A stretch of DNA of 13,065 nt from JBDTNK01 sp039933775. GTDB lineage: Bacteria; Chloroflexota; Limnocylindria; QHBO01. Positions 1 through 6,813 of the stretch are shown here, piece after piece. Below the pieces are notes generated by a model. It was given only the letters and a program-made list of their open reading frames with translations, ran no database searches and was not told where the DNA came from. The stretch is from assembly GCA_039933775.1 (NCBI GenBank), contig JBDTNK010000055.1, positions 1 to 13,065 of the forward strand, in the 5' to 3' direction. The position numbers and the translations under genes are program-made. Positions within the stretch are counted from its first letter, which is position 1; every line of letters starts with the position of its first letter.

Positions 1-1
1 G

Positions 2-55
2 AACAGGGTCGAGATCACGATCGAGGGTGGCGTCGGCTCAGTCCGCGTGGCCTGA
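2..55 (+). CDS. C-terminal end of a truncated gene, possibly LiaF/toast-rack-like protein
   Basis: Only the last 17 codons and a TGA lie in the window. The frame starting at base 2 reads NRVEITIEGGVGSVRVA and stops at 53-55. The pattern ITIEGGVGSVRV, with alternating hydrophobic residues and a GxGS turn, resembles the final beta strands of the LiaF-like/toast-rack domain found in bacterial membrane-stress and adhesin-like proteins. That assignment rests on a very short segment and is tentative. The gene runs convergently towards tmk, whose stop is about 300 bases away. Confidence 0.45.
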   Translation, partial: NRVEITIEGGVGSVRVA

Positions 56-145
56 TACGGCGGCGGCTGCGGCTTGCGGCTCGATCCGCAGATTCCAGCC
101 CGACCGCTGCACCGATTGCAGCTCGATCCGCTGCACCGGCTTCGC

Positions 146-311
146 TGATTCCACTGGGTGCATCCGATCGCGCGGATGGGGCTCCAGATGCGGTGTTTGA
201 TGCACCCCGGCGCATCAGATCGCGCGGCTCGCGCCTGAGATGTGGGTTTTGAACCACCCAGGTGACTCAAGACCCTCGCGTTGATTCACCCAGGTGAATC
301 AGATCACGCGG
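146..311. repeat. Four diverged copies of a palindromic intergenic element
   Basis: Copies begin at about 146, 198, 250 and 282. Two are clear dyads: TGATTCACCCAGGTGAATCA at 282-301 has 9-base arms around CA, and TGATGCACCCCGGCGCATCA at 198-217 keeps 6-base arms although the sequence changed. The copies at 146, 198 and 282 are followed by a shared tail of the type GATCGCGCGG (GATCACGCGG after the last). The first three copies are 52 bases apart. The paired change TTC/GAA to TGC/GCA keeps the stem, which suggests that the folded form matters. The rest of the 56-351 gap shows no credible gene. It also carries GC(G/A)GCTCGATCCGC twice, near 77 and 118. Confidence 0.6.
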
Positions 312-313
312 CG

Positions 314-348
314 GAGGTCGCAGTCACCTCACCGCGCCCCCCGGCGCG
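314..348 (-). terminator. Possible stem-loops downstream of tmk
   Basis: Immediately past the tmk stop, on the minus strand, is CGCGCC-CCCC-GGCGCG (333-348, 6-base arms), followed by GAGGT/ACCTC (314-330). Neither has a U tract, so this is not a textbook intrinsic terminator. It could still end or stabilise the long minus-strand operon transcript. Confidence 0.35.
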
Positions 349-351
349 CGA

Positions 352-999
352 TCACCGGAGCAGCGGCTCCAAAAGCGCCCGGATCGCCAAGTCGGTATCG
401 TCGACCGAGCCCGTACCGTCCACGACCCGGTAGCGCTCGGGCTCCGCGGCCGCCAGGGCGTGGTAGCCGTCACGCACGCGGCCGTGGAACGCGAGGTCCT
501 CGGCGTTCTCGAAGCGGTTCCACGCCTCGCGGCGCTTGCGGCGCAGGCCGACCTCGACCGGCACGTCGACCAGGATCGTCGTGTCGGGCACGAGCCCGCC
601 GGTCGCGAACGACTGCAGGCGCCGCAGCTCCGAGAGGTCGTTGCCGTAGGCGTAGCCCTGGTAGGCCAGCGACGAGTCGATGAAGCGCGCGCACACGACC
701 CATTCGCCGCGCTCGAGCGCGGGGCGAATGACGCGCGCGACGTGCTGCGCGCGACCCGAGGCGAAGAGCAGCGCGTCGGCGCGCAGGTCGAGCGTGTCCG
801 AGACGTCGCGCAGGTGGAGCACGAGGCGCCGAATCTCCTCTCCCAGCGGCGTCCCACCCGGCTCGTAGGTCAAGACCGTTGCGACGCCGCGCTCGCGCAG
901 CCACTCCGCCAGGTGGCGGGCCGCGGTCGTCTTGCCGCTGCCCTCGGGACCCTCGAGCGTGATGAATCGGCCGCGCGCTGGGGCGCCCGGCACGCTCAT
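352..999 (-). CDS. tmk: Thymidylate kinase
   Basis: This 215-residue protein has the usual length for dTMP kinase, which phosphorylates dTMP to dTDP with ATP in the cytoplasm. Visible motifs in order are the P-loop GPEGSGKTT at 17-25, EPGGTPLGE at 46-54, FIDSSLAYQGYA at 106-117 and an arginine-rich lid RRKRREAWNRFE at 153-164, followed by LAFHGRVRDGY. The family DR[YFH] motif reads ARF here (A104-R105-F106), so the aspartate is lost while the arginine is kept. The lid DRFE reads NRFE. The start is ATG at 999, whose ATGA overlaps the stop of the upstream AAA/R3H gene by four bases, so translation is probably coupled. It is the last gene of the pdxS-pdxT-GNAT-ATPase-tmk operon. The family call is secure; full activity is less certain because of the altered motif. 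Confidence 0.94.
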   Translation of the reverse strand: MSVPGAPARGRFITLEGPEGSGKTTAARHLAEWLRERGVATVLTYEPGGTPLGEEIRRLVLHLRDVSDTLDLRADALLFASGRAQHVARVIRPALERGEWVVCARFIDSSLAYQGYAYGNDLSELRRLQSFATGGLVPDTTILVDVPVEVGLRRKRREAWNRFENAEDLAFHGRVRDGYHALAAAEPERYRVVDGTGSVDDTDLAIRALLEPLLR

Positions 1000-2846
1000 C
1001 GCCAGGCGCGCCCCTCGTCGGGGATGAGCTCCACGCGCCGGTTCGGCTCGGAGCCGCGCGATCGGCTCATGAGGTGGTTGCGCTCCGCCATCTGGTGCTG
1101 CAGCCGCCGGACGTAGGCGTTCTGCGGACCCAGCTCCACCGGTCGACCCGAAGCCTGCACCAGGCCGACCGCCTCGGCGGTCTCGCGCAACGCGGCCTCC
1201 TGCGGATCGGTCTCCAGGTCGAAGAGCGAGGCGAGCATGTTCTGCATCTGCAGCATCGTGTTCGTCTTGAGGACATAGATCGGGATGTTGTTCGCCTCCG
1301 CGTCGCGCAGCGCGGACGGCTTCTGCTTGTAGTAGTTGCGCAGCGTGACGACGGCATCGGCCTCGTCCAGGTCGCGCGCCACGCGCACCGGCACGCCGAG
1401 CTCCCGAACCGCCTGCTCCAGGCGCTTGCGGCTGACGCCGAAGGCGAAGACGCTCATCGGTCGCTGTGCACGGACCGATGCCGGCCCGGCCCGGTTGGCA
1501 CCGACCGGGCGCGAGACCGCCTGCTCCTCGGTGGCGCCGCGGTCCATCTCGGCAAGCGCCTGCTCGAGCTGGCGCCGCGCATCGACCTCTACGTCGGGTG
1601 CCGGTGCGGAGCGCTCGATGCGTTCGCCGGGCAGGGCACGCAGGCTTCGCTCGCGGCCGCCGCCGCCGGCCGAGCCGCTCGCGCCACGTCCGGGCAGCGC
1701 CCGCAGCCCGGACGGTGAGCCGGCCCCGAAGCGCCCGCCGGGTGCCGGCGTCCCGCTGCGCGAGAAGTGGCCAAAGCCGCCGGTCGGCTCGATCGGCGCG
1801 AAGGCGGTCGTACCGGCCGACGTCTCGCTGAGCTGATAGTCGTACTTCGTCATGGCCTTCAGCTCCCCGGCGTCGTCGCGGTAGCGAGACTCAGGCGGCA
1901 CCATGTGGCCGCGCAGGATGGCGTCGACGGTCTCCGCCACGTTGCGATGGACGATGACGTTGTCGCGATCCACGATCTCGACCAGGACGTCGAAGGTCGG
2001 TGGCGCCTTGCGCTCCAGGACCGTCTTCTGCGTCCCGCGCCGGCGCGCCTCCTCGTCGCCCAGGGTGACCGGCTGGATGCCGCCCACGAGGTCGGAGAGG
2101 GTCGGGTTGAGCATCAGGTTGTCGAGCGTATTGCCGTGGGCGGTGCCGACGAGCTGCACGCCACGCTCGGCGATCGTGCGCGCCGCGCCGGCCTCCAGCT
2201 CGGTCCCGATCTCGTCGATGATGATCACCTCGGGCATGTGGTTCTCGACGCCCTCGATCATCACCGAGTGCTGCTCGGACGGGGTGCGCACCTGCATCCG
2301 CCGCGCGCCACCGATGCCGGGATGCGGGATGTCGCCGTCGCCGGCGATCTCGTTGCTGGTGTCGACCACGATGACGCGCTTGCCGAGGTCGTCGGCCAGC
2401 ACGCGCGCGACCTCGCGCAGCATCGTCGTCTTGCCCACCCCGGGTCGTCCCAGGATGAGAATCGACTGGCCCGACTCGACGATGTCGCGAATGATGTCGA
2501 TCGTGCCGAAGACCGCACGACCGATGCGCAGGGTGAGGCCCACCGCCTTGCCCGACCGGTTGCGGATGGCACTGATCCGATGCAGGGTGCGCTCGATCCC
2601 GGCCCGGTTGTCGTCGCCAAAGGCGCCGATGTGGTTGATGACGTGGGCGATGTCGTCCTCGGTCACCTCGCGGTCCAGGAGCACCTCCTCGCCGCGCGTG
2701 AAGCGCGCCTCGGGGTGGCGGCCGAGGTCCATCACCACCTCGAGCAGGTCGGACCGATCCGCGAACGAGCGCAGTCGTTCGCAGATCTCCGGCGGCAGCG
2801 CCTCCATCAGGGCGTCGAGATCGTCGGTCGTCTCCCGGCGAGCCAC
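996..2846 (-). CDS. AAA ATPase with C-terminal R3H-like nucleic-acid-binding domain
   Basis: This 616-residue protein belongs to the SpoIIIAA/Ycf45-like ATPase group. Walker A is GRPGVGKTT at 133-141 and Walker B is VIIIDEIG at 207-214. DTSNEIAGDGDIPHPGIG (162-179) and GTAHGNTLDNL (234-244) are also typical of the group. Residues about 340-460 form a low-complexity Gly/Pro/Arg/Ala linker. A second domain from about 464 (SVFAFGVSRKRLEQAV) leads to a C-terminal R3H-type motif at 580-608 (R580-x3-H584, then SRSRGSEPNRRVEL). This suggests ATP-driven action on single-stranded nucleic acid, but the substrate is unknown. The start is GTG at 2846, with AGGGAG nine bases upstream. It lies 28 bases after the GNAT gene and overlaps tmk by four bases. 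A replication or repair role is inferred only from the domains and the tmk neighbour. Confidence 0.88.
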   Translation of the reverse strand: MARRETTDDLDALMEALPPEICERLRSFADRSDLLEVVMDLGRHPEARFTRGEEVLLDREVTEDDIAHVINHIGAFGDDNRAGIERTLHRISAIRNRSGKAVGLTLRIGRAVFGTIDIIRDIVESGQSILILGRPGVGKTTMLREVARVLADDLGKRVIVVDTSNEIAGDGDIPHPGIGGARRMQVRTPSEQHSVMIEGVENHMPEVIIIDEIGTELEAGAARTIAERGVQLVGTAHGNTLDNLMLNPTLSDLVGGIQPVTLGDEEARRRGTQKTVLERKAPPTFDVLVEIVDRDNVIVHRNVAETVDAILRGHMVPPESRYRDDAGELKAMTKYDYQLSETSAGTTAFAPIEPTGGFGHFSRSGTPAPGGRFGAGSPSGLRALPGRGASGSAGGGGRERSLRALPGERIERSAPAPDVEVDARRQLEQALAEMDRGATEEQAVSRPVGANRAGPASVRAQRPMSVFAFGVSRKRLEQAVRELGVPVRVARDLDEADAVVTLRNYYKQKPSALRDAEANNIPIYVLKTNTMLQMQNMLASLFDLETDPQEAALRETAEAVGLVQASGRPVELGPQNAYVRRLQHQMAERNHLMSRSRGSEPNRRVELIPDEGRAWR

Positions 2847-2874
2847 GGTCAGTTTCTCCCTCTCGTTGTGGATG

Positions 2875-3897
2875 TCATTCAGCCGCCGCCACCATGGCCG
2901 GCTGGCGGACCGTGGCGCGCACCTCGCGCACCAGAAGCGTCACGCGCCCGATCGGCTCGAATCCCGCGTCCTGGGCAGCATGGAATCCCATCGCCTCGTA
3001 TGTTCGCACCGGAGCCAGTATCCCTGCAGATGCCGCGCCCGGCCCGAGGCGTTCGATCGCCGCCGGCAGCCGCTGGCCGGCATCGGTCCCGTCGCGGACG
3101 AGAAAACGAACGTAGTGCGGTCCCTCCCTGCACGCGCCGTGTTGCAGGAAGAGGGCCGCGCGACCGTCCTGCTCCAGGAGCCAGGCATTGACCTCGCCGA
3201 AATGGAGGAGTGGGGCGAGTGAGCTGCGCGGGACGACCGCCTCGTGGCCCACCGATTCCCAATCCGCGGCGTCGTAGCCCTCGACCCGTGCGATCGCCGG
3301 CGGGGTGGCGTGCGTCCACAGGTCAAAGACGTGCCAGGCGTCGGGTGCGCCGGCGGGCCGCAGATCGACCTCGGGCAGCGCGGATTTCGATCGCGGCAGG
3401 TGCAACCGTGATCGCATGCCGCCACGCGGGCGCTCGGCGACCGGCTCGCGGTACAGGATCGTCTCCTGCGCGTAGGCCATGAACGAGAGCTGGCGGAACA
3501 GCTCGAGGTTCTCGCGGACGTCGGCGCACGCGGCGTGGTAGCGGACCACGCCGCGGCGTACCCCCTCCTCGCACACCGCGTTGAGCAGGTCATAGCGGAT
3601 CTCGGCCGCCAGGGGGCCGTCGGCGGCGTCGAGCTCAGTGATGACCCAGTCGTCGCGCCCCGGCTCCTCGACGGCGCGGCAGGAGCCGATCAGCTCGCCC
3701 TCCTCCTCCGCCACGAGGTGCAGCGACGGCGCGCGCAGCGGGATCCACGACGGAATGAGGGTCGACAGCGCGACGCGCCCACCCGCGACCGGCGCCGGCA
3801 CGCCGAGCGAGCGGCGATGCGCGTCCTGCGACGCGTGGATCTGGCCCGACAGGTCAGCGAGCGCCTGTCGATCGGTGAGCCGCGCGGCGCGAATCAT
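2875..3897 (-). CDS. Tandem GNAT-fold acetyltransferase-like protein
   Basis: This 340-residue protein probably carries two GNAT (N-acetyltransferase) units. The first half begins IRAARLTDRQALADL and includes LHLVAEEEGELIGSCRAVE (60-78), a typical GNAT beta-strand pair, then NLELFRQLSFMAYAQETILYR (130-150), the usual final helix and strand. The second half (about 177-330) starts with VDLRPAGAPDAWHVFDLW and ends with APVRTYEAMGFHAAQDAGFEPIGRVTLLVRE, a second GNAT-like C-terminal signature. I do not see a clear acetyl-CoA Q/RxxGxG/A loop in either half, so catalytic activity is uncertain. The substrate is unknown. It starts seven bases after the pdxT stop and is probably co-transcribed with it. 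No strong ribosome-binding site precedes the ATG. Confidence 0.75.
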   Translation of the reverse strand: MIRAARLTDRQALADLSGQIHASQDAHRRSLGVPAPVAGGRVALSTLIPSWIPLRAPSLHLVAEEEGELIGSCRAVEEPGRDDWVITELDAADGPLAAEIRYDLLNAVCEEGVRRGVVRYHAACADVRENLELFRQLSFMAYAQETILYREPVAERPRGGMRSRLHLPRSKSALPEVDLRPAGAPDAWHVFDLWTHATPPAIARVEGYDAADWESVGHEAVVPRSSLAPLLHFGEVNAWLLEQDGRAALFLQHGACREGPHYVRFLVRDGTDAGQRLPAAIERLGPGAASAGILAPVRTYEAMGFHAAQDAGFEPIGRVTLLVREVRATVRQPAMVAAAE

Positions 3898-3904
3898 GGC
3901 CGCG

Positions 3905-4525
3905 TCAGCCGGAGCCGCCGGGGATCACCGCCGCGCGCGACCTGATCATCGATCGCAGCAGCTGGTGGACGCGGCGGTCATCGGTCAGCTCGGGATGGAA
4001 CGAGGTGGCCATGACGCGTCCCTGCCGCACCGCGATGGGCCGTCCGGCCTCGTCACGCGCCAGGATCTCGACCTCGGGGCCGGCATCGGTCACGACCGGG
4101 GCGCGAATGAAGACACCGTGCAGTGGCTCGTCGCCGAGCGCCGGGAAAAGGATATCGGTCTCGAAGGAGTCCAGCTGGCGGCCGTAGGCGTTGCGCTGGA
4201 CCTCCATGTCGAGAAGGCTGAAGACCGGCTCGTCGCCCTCGGTGATGCGGGCCGCGAGCAGAATCATGCCCGCGCAGGTGCCGAAGAGCGGGGCGCCCGC
4301 GTGTGCCAGCGCCAGGATCGGCTCGCGCAGCCCGTAGCGGTCGATCAGCTTGCGCATGGTCGTGCTCTCGCCGCCGGGCAGGATGAGGGCATCGACGTCG
4401 ACGAGGTCGCGCGGCAGGCGCACCAGGACCGGTTCGGCACCGACCTCGGTCACCGCCCTCGCGTGCTCACGCGAGGCACCCTGCAGCGCGAGGATCCCGA
4501 TGCGCGGTTGACGCGCCTGGTTCAT
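3905..4525 (-). CDS. pdxT: Pyridoxal 5'-phosphate synthase glutaminase subunit
   Basis: This 206-residue class I glutamine amidotransferase releases ammonia from glutamine and passes it to PdxS for pyridoxal 5'-phosphate synthesis. The family motifs are IGILALQGASREH at 9-21, LILPGGEST at 48-55, the nucleophile elbow FGTCAGMI with C84, and ATSFHPEL with H177 and E179 completing the triad. Length matches the family. ATG at 4525 lies nine bases after the pdxS stop. The two are subunits of one complex and are expected in a fixed ratio. No missing residue is seen. Confidence 0.96.
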   Translation of the reverse strand: MNQARQPRIGILALQGASREHARAVTEVGAEPVLVRLPRDLVDVDALILPGGESTTMRKLIDRYGLREPILALAHAGAPLFGTCAGMILLAARITEGDEPVFSLLDMEVQRNAYGRQLDSFETDILFPALGDEPLHGVFIRAPVVTDAGPEVEILARDEAGRPIAVRQGRVMATSFHPELTDDRRVHQLLRSMIRSRAAVIPGGSG

Positions 4526-4534
4526 GCGAGGCGC

Positions 4535-5425
4535 CTACCAGCCGCGGACCGCGAGCCGCTCCTCGGCCGGGATCTCGGACAGCTCGAGCCCGCGCATCGC
4601 CTCGCCCAGGCCGGTGCTGACCTCGACCAAGATCTCGGGGTTGTCGTAGTGCGTGGTGGCCATGACGATGGCGCGCGCGAAGCGCTCGGGACTCTCCGAC
4701 TTGAAGATGCCGCTGCCCACGAAGACGGCCTGCGCACCGAGCTGGCGCATGAGGCTCGCGTCGGCGGGAGTCGCCACGCCACCCGCTGAGAAGTTGGGCA
4801 CGGGCAGCTCGCCGAGCTCGGCGGTCTCCTTGACCACGTGATACGGGGCGCGCAGCTCTTTGGCGGCAGCGAAGAGCTCATCCTCGCGCATGCCGTTGAG
4901 CTCGCGGATGCCCTTCTGCACGGTGCGCATGTGGCGCACCGCCTCCACGATGTTGCCGGTGCCCGCCTCGCCCTTGGTGCGAATCATCGCGGCGCCCTCG
5001 CCGATGCGCCTGAGCGCCTCGCCCAGGTCGCGGCAGCCACACACGAACGGCACCTTGAAGGCGTGCTTGTCGATGTGGTGCTCCTCGTCGGCGGGGGTCA
5101 GCACCTCCGACTCGTCGATGAAGTCGACCTCCAGGCTCTGGAGGATCTGCGCCTCGGCGATGTGCCCGATGCGGCACTTGGCCATCACCGGGATGCTGAC
5201 CGCGGCCTTGATCTCCTCGATCAGCTTCGGGTCGCTCATGCGCGCCACGCCGCCGAATTTGCGAATGTCGCTCGGCACGCGCTCGAGCGCCATCACCGCC
5301 ACGGCGCCCGCCTCCTCGGCGATCTTGGCCTGGTCAGCGGTGACGACGTCCATGATCACGCCGCCGGAGAGCATGCGCGCCAGGCCCACCTTCGTGGTCC
5401 AGGTGCTCGTTTCGATCGTGGTCAT
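4535..5425 (-). CDS. pdxS: Pyridoxal 5'-phosphate synthase lyase subunit
   Basis: This 296-residue protein is the (beta/alpha)8 synthase subunit of the DXP-independent pathway. It makes pyridoxal 5'-phosphate from ribose 5-phosphate, glyceraldehyde 3-phosphate and ammonia. Key residues are visible: D26 in GGVIMDVV, K83 in PVMAKCRIGH (the first Schiff-base lysine of the family) and K151 in IRTKGEAGTG (the second). NFSAGGVATPADASLM and VGSGIFKSESP form the usual phosphate-binding region. Length is standard. It is the first gene of the minus-strand operon and follows a candidate promoter at 5486-5491, giving a leader of about 55 bases. The start is ATG at 5425, with AAGGAA further upstream than usual. 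Confidence 0.97.
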   Translation of the reverse strand: MTTIETSTWTTKVGLARMLSGGVIMDVVTADQAKIAEEAGAVAVMALERVPSDIRKFGGVARMSDPKLIEEIKAAVSIPVMAKCRIGHIAEAQILQSLEVDFIDESEVLTPADEEHHIDKHAFKVPFVCGCRDLGEALRRIGEGAAMIRTKGEAGTGNIVEAVRHMRTVQKGIRELNGMREDELFAAAKELRAPYHVVKETAELGELPVPNFSAGGVATPADASLMRQLGAQAVFVGSGIFKSESPERFARAIVMATTHYDNPEILVEVSTGLGEAMRGLELSEIPAEERLAVRGW

Positions 5426-5485
5426 TCTCGGGTCAAATTCCTTGCATGGACCGATGGCGGCGCTGGCGCGCCGCGCGGGTAGCTC

Positions 5486-5491
5486 ATTCTA
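5486..5491 (-). promoter_or_regulatory. Candidate -10 element for the pdxS operon
   Basis: Read on the minus strand this is TAGAAT, which would start transcription near 5479, about 55 bases before the pdxS ATG. The -35 position (about 5509-5514) reads TCGGAG, a poor match. That would fit an activator-dependent promoter, given the palindrome just upstream. The assignment rests on sequence resemblance only. Confidence 0.35.
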
Positions 5492-5516
5492 CTCGGAGCG
5501 CCGCGATTCTCCGATC

Positions 5517-5532
5517 CGGGGCAATTGCCCCG
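5517..5532. promoter_or_regulatory. Perfect 16-base palindrome upstream of pdxS, candidate operator
   Basis: CGGGGCAATTGCCCCG is perfectly self-complementary. It is centred about 45 bases upstream of the predicted pdxS start of transcription, a usual place for an activator. PdxR-type regulators control pdxST in some other bacteria, but no such gene is in this window, so the regulator is unknown. Confidence 0.4.
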
Positions 5533-5837
5533 CGGGCAGCTAGCGAATCGGCTCGTATTCGGCGAGCGGGGATCGTTGCCGTTGCGAGCGCGAAGTTGTC
5601 GTCAATTGCTCGTTCTGACGACCGTAGGTGACATCTGCGGCCAATTCGAACCCCGCTCTGGGCCGAGTCGAGCGTGGAACCGAGCTCTTGCGACGGATTC
5701 AGGCCACGTTGAACCGCATAACTTCGCCAGGACGGGCCGGTGGCAACATCGCAGCTGACGCTGCCTCACGGAGCTGACGGATCCACAGGCCTGCGCGCCC
5801 TTGGTTCCGCCCGAGTTGACACATGCTCGTGTGGTTT

Positions 5838-5858
5838 GCATTAGCCGCCGAATCGGCG
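5838..5858 (+). repeat. Direct repeat copy 1 (GCATTAGCCG..AATCGGCG)
   Basis: This 21-base element matches 6043-6063 at 18 positions by eye. It contains the near-palindrome CGCCGAATCGGCG (5846-5858, 6-base arms around one A). It shares GCATTAGCC with the 32-base repeat family. Confidence 0.5.
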
Positions 5859-5886
5859 TCAATCACCGATGTTTGATGCCCGGCCA

Positions 5887-5941
5887 CGCTCACTCGAGCG
5901 TTGCGGAGCCTGTCTTGGCCCGCTAACGCGAACCAGGACAG
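5887..5941. other. Two adjacent hairpins
   Basis: CGCTC-ACTC-GAGCG occupies 5887-5900. Then CTGTCTTGG at 5910-5918 pairs with CCAGGACAG at 5933-5941 across a 14-base loop, with one G-T wobble. They lie in the middle of the long gap with no T tract, so they may belong to the repeat background and need not be a terminator. Confidence 0.35.
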
Positions 5942-6019
5942 CATCTGTCAGGACCGATGCCTCTGCGTTGACACCTGCGTCGCCTCGTTCGCATCGGTCA
6001 AGACCGATTCCACCATCCC

Positions 6020-6051
6020 ATGGTCAAACGCTCGCCCGGCGCGCATTAGCC
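6020..6051 (+). repeat. 32-base intergenic repeat, copy A
   Basis: The copy begins ATGGTCAAACGCTCG and ends GGCGCGCATTAGCC. It matches the copy at 13023-13054 in all but a few central bases, and the inverted copy at 6126-6157 at 28 of 32 positions. The rest of the 5838 element follows on directly to 6063. Confidence 0.65.
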
Positions 6052-6063
6052 GGGAAATCGGCG
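6043..6063 (+). repeat. Direct repeat copy 2 (GCATTAGCCG..AATCGGCG)
   Basis: This is the second copy of the 21-base element at 5838-5858. It overlaps the end of the 32-base repeat copy A, so the two families may be one longer element of which parts survive. Confidence 0.5.
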
Positions 6064-6125
6064 AAATCTGACCCACCTCCACGCTCAGCCGAGCTCGGGC
6101 AACACCCGAAACCGCACGTTCTGCT

Positions 6126-6157
6126 GGCTAATGCGCGCCCCACGAGCGTATGACCAT
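6126..6157 (-). repeat. 32-base intergenic repeat, inverted copy B
   Basis: The reverse complement starts ATGGTCATACGCTCG and ends GGCGCGCATTAGCC. With copy A it forms an inverted pair separated by 74 bases, a layout seen in miniature mobile or REP-doublet elements. Confidence 0.65.
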
Positions 6158-6264
6158 ACCGATGCCCACGGCCGCATGTGCCGCGCCACGCCCAAGGCAC
6201 CGCCGCGCCGCCCCGAGACAGCGCCGCGCCCGAGACACCGCCGCGTGAGCAGCAAGCGACGGAT

Positions 6265-6273
6265 TGCTATCAT
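6265..6273 (+). promoter_or_regulatory. Extended -10 promoter for HNH-cca
   Basis: TGCTATCAT fits an extended -10 (TG-n-TATCAT). It predicts a start near 6280, only about 12 bases before the HNH ATG. There is no recognisable -35 box. It has the same form as the candidate before deoC. Confidence 0.4.
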
Positions 6274-6291
6274 CGCGCCGAGGGTAGCGGG

Positions 6292-6813
6292 ATGATCAAT
6301 GCACCGGTCCTGGTGCTCAACCAGAATTACGAACCACTCAACGTCTGCGATATCAGGCGCGCGTTCGGCCTGCTCGGCGCCGAGAAGGCAGAGCTGCTGG
6401 CGCGGAATCATCAGGTCATCCACACGCCGACCTCCGCACAGCGTGCGCCATCGGTCATTCGGTTGGTGTACCTCGTCAAGCGTCCTCGTCCCCGGGTGAA
6501 GCTCAGCCGTCGCGAGGTGTTCATGCGCGACCGGCATACCTGCCAGTACTGCGGGACCTCGAGCCGCGACCTGACGATCGACCACGTCCTGCCCAAGCAC
6601 CGCGGCGGCCGGCACGAGTGGGGGAACCTAGTCGCGGCCTGTCGGACGTGCAACCACCGCAAGGGCTCCAAGACGCCCGACGAGGCGCGCATGGCGCTGC
6701 TCCACGTCCCCCGCGCGCCGAAGGCGGACACCCGCTACCTGTACGGCTCGTACCTCGCCGACGAGCGCAACGACGCGTGGCGTGACTACCTCGTGATCGA
6801 GGCAGCGCACTGA
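6292..6813 (+). CDS. HNH endonuclease family protein
   Basis: This 173-residue protein has a C-terminal HNH nuclease fold: C84-x2-C87 (CQYCG), DHVLPKHRGG with D97-H98, WGNLVAACRTCNHRKG with C117-x2-C120 and N121. The cysteine pairs should hold a structural zinc, and H98 is the expected metal-activating histidine. The N-terminal region (APVLVLNQNYEPLNVCDIRRAFGLL) is typical of a widespread stand-alone HNH family of unknown physiological role, related to McrA-type nucleases. The frame is open further upstream, but ATG at 6292 is chosen because GAGGG precedes it by seven bases and family similarity begins there. The stop overlaps the proposed cca start. No restriction methylase lies nearby, so a restriction role is not supported. 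Confidence 0.88.
   Translation: MINAPVLVLNQNYEPLNVCDIRRAFGLLGAEKAELLARNHQVIHTPTSAQRAPSVIRLVYLVKRPRPRVKLSRREVFMRDRHTCQYCGTSSRDLTIDHVLPKHRGGRHEWGNLVAACRTCNHRKGSKTPDEARMALLHVPRAPKADTRYLYGSYLADERNDAWRDYLVIEAAH
6799..6802 (+). promoter_or_regulatory. Ribosome-binding site supporting a CTG start of cca
   Basis: GAGG lies seven bases before CTG at 6810. That CTG overlaps the HNH stop TGA (CTGA). This is the only good Shine-Dalgarno and start-like pairing upstream of the essential GGSLRD motif. Confidence 0.45.

Larger units (their letters stand above)
5426..6291. other. Divergent non-coding region between pdxS and the HNH gene
   Basis: About 870 bases have no ORF that looks like a protein; the longest open frames have composition and content unlike the neighbours. 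The region looks less GC-rich than the genes. It holds the pdxS promoter and palindrome, a stem-loop with 7-base perfect arms GTCGTCA/TGACGAC at 5598-5622, further hairpins at 5887-5941, two copies of a GCATTAGCCG...AATCGGCG element, an inverted pair of a 32-base repeat, and six copies of ACCGATG. Just before the HNH promoter (6201-6247) is a GC-rich imperfect tandem repeat built on CGCCGCG and CCCGAGACA. A small RNA cannot be excluded, but nothing diagnostic is seen. Confidence 0.6.

Noticed and set aside
15..257. 80-residue minus-strand open frame near the window start
   Set aside because: It is low-complexity Arg/Ala/Ser sequence over an intergenic repeat region, with no family resemblance.
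1767..3222. Long plus-strand open frames opposite the ATPase and GNAT genes
   Set aside because: They are antisense to clearly conserved proteins. Their composition (Arg, Ser, His, Asp runs) is that expected from reading GC-rich genes in the wrong frame.
5602..6153. Small open frames on both strands in the pdxS-HNH gap
   Set aside because: They overlap each other and the repeats, lack convincing ribosome-binding sites, and show no recognisable domain or codon pattern of the neighbours.
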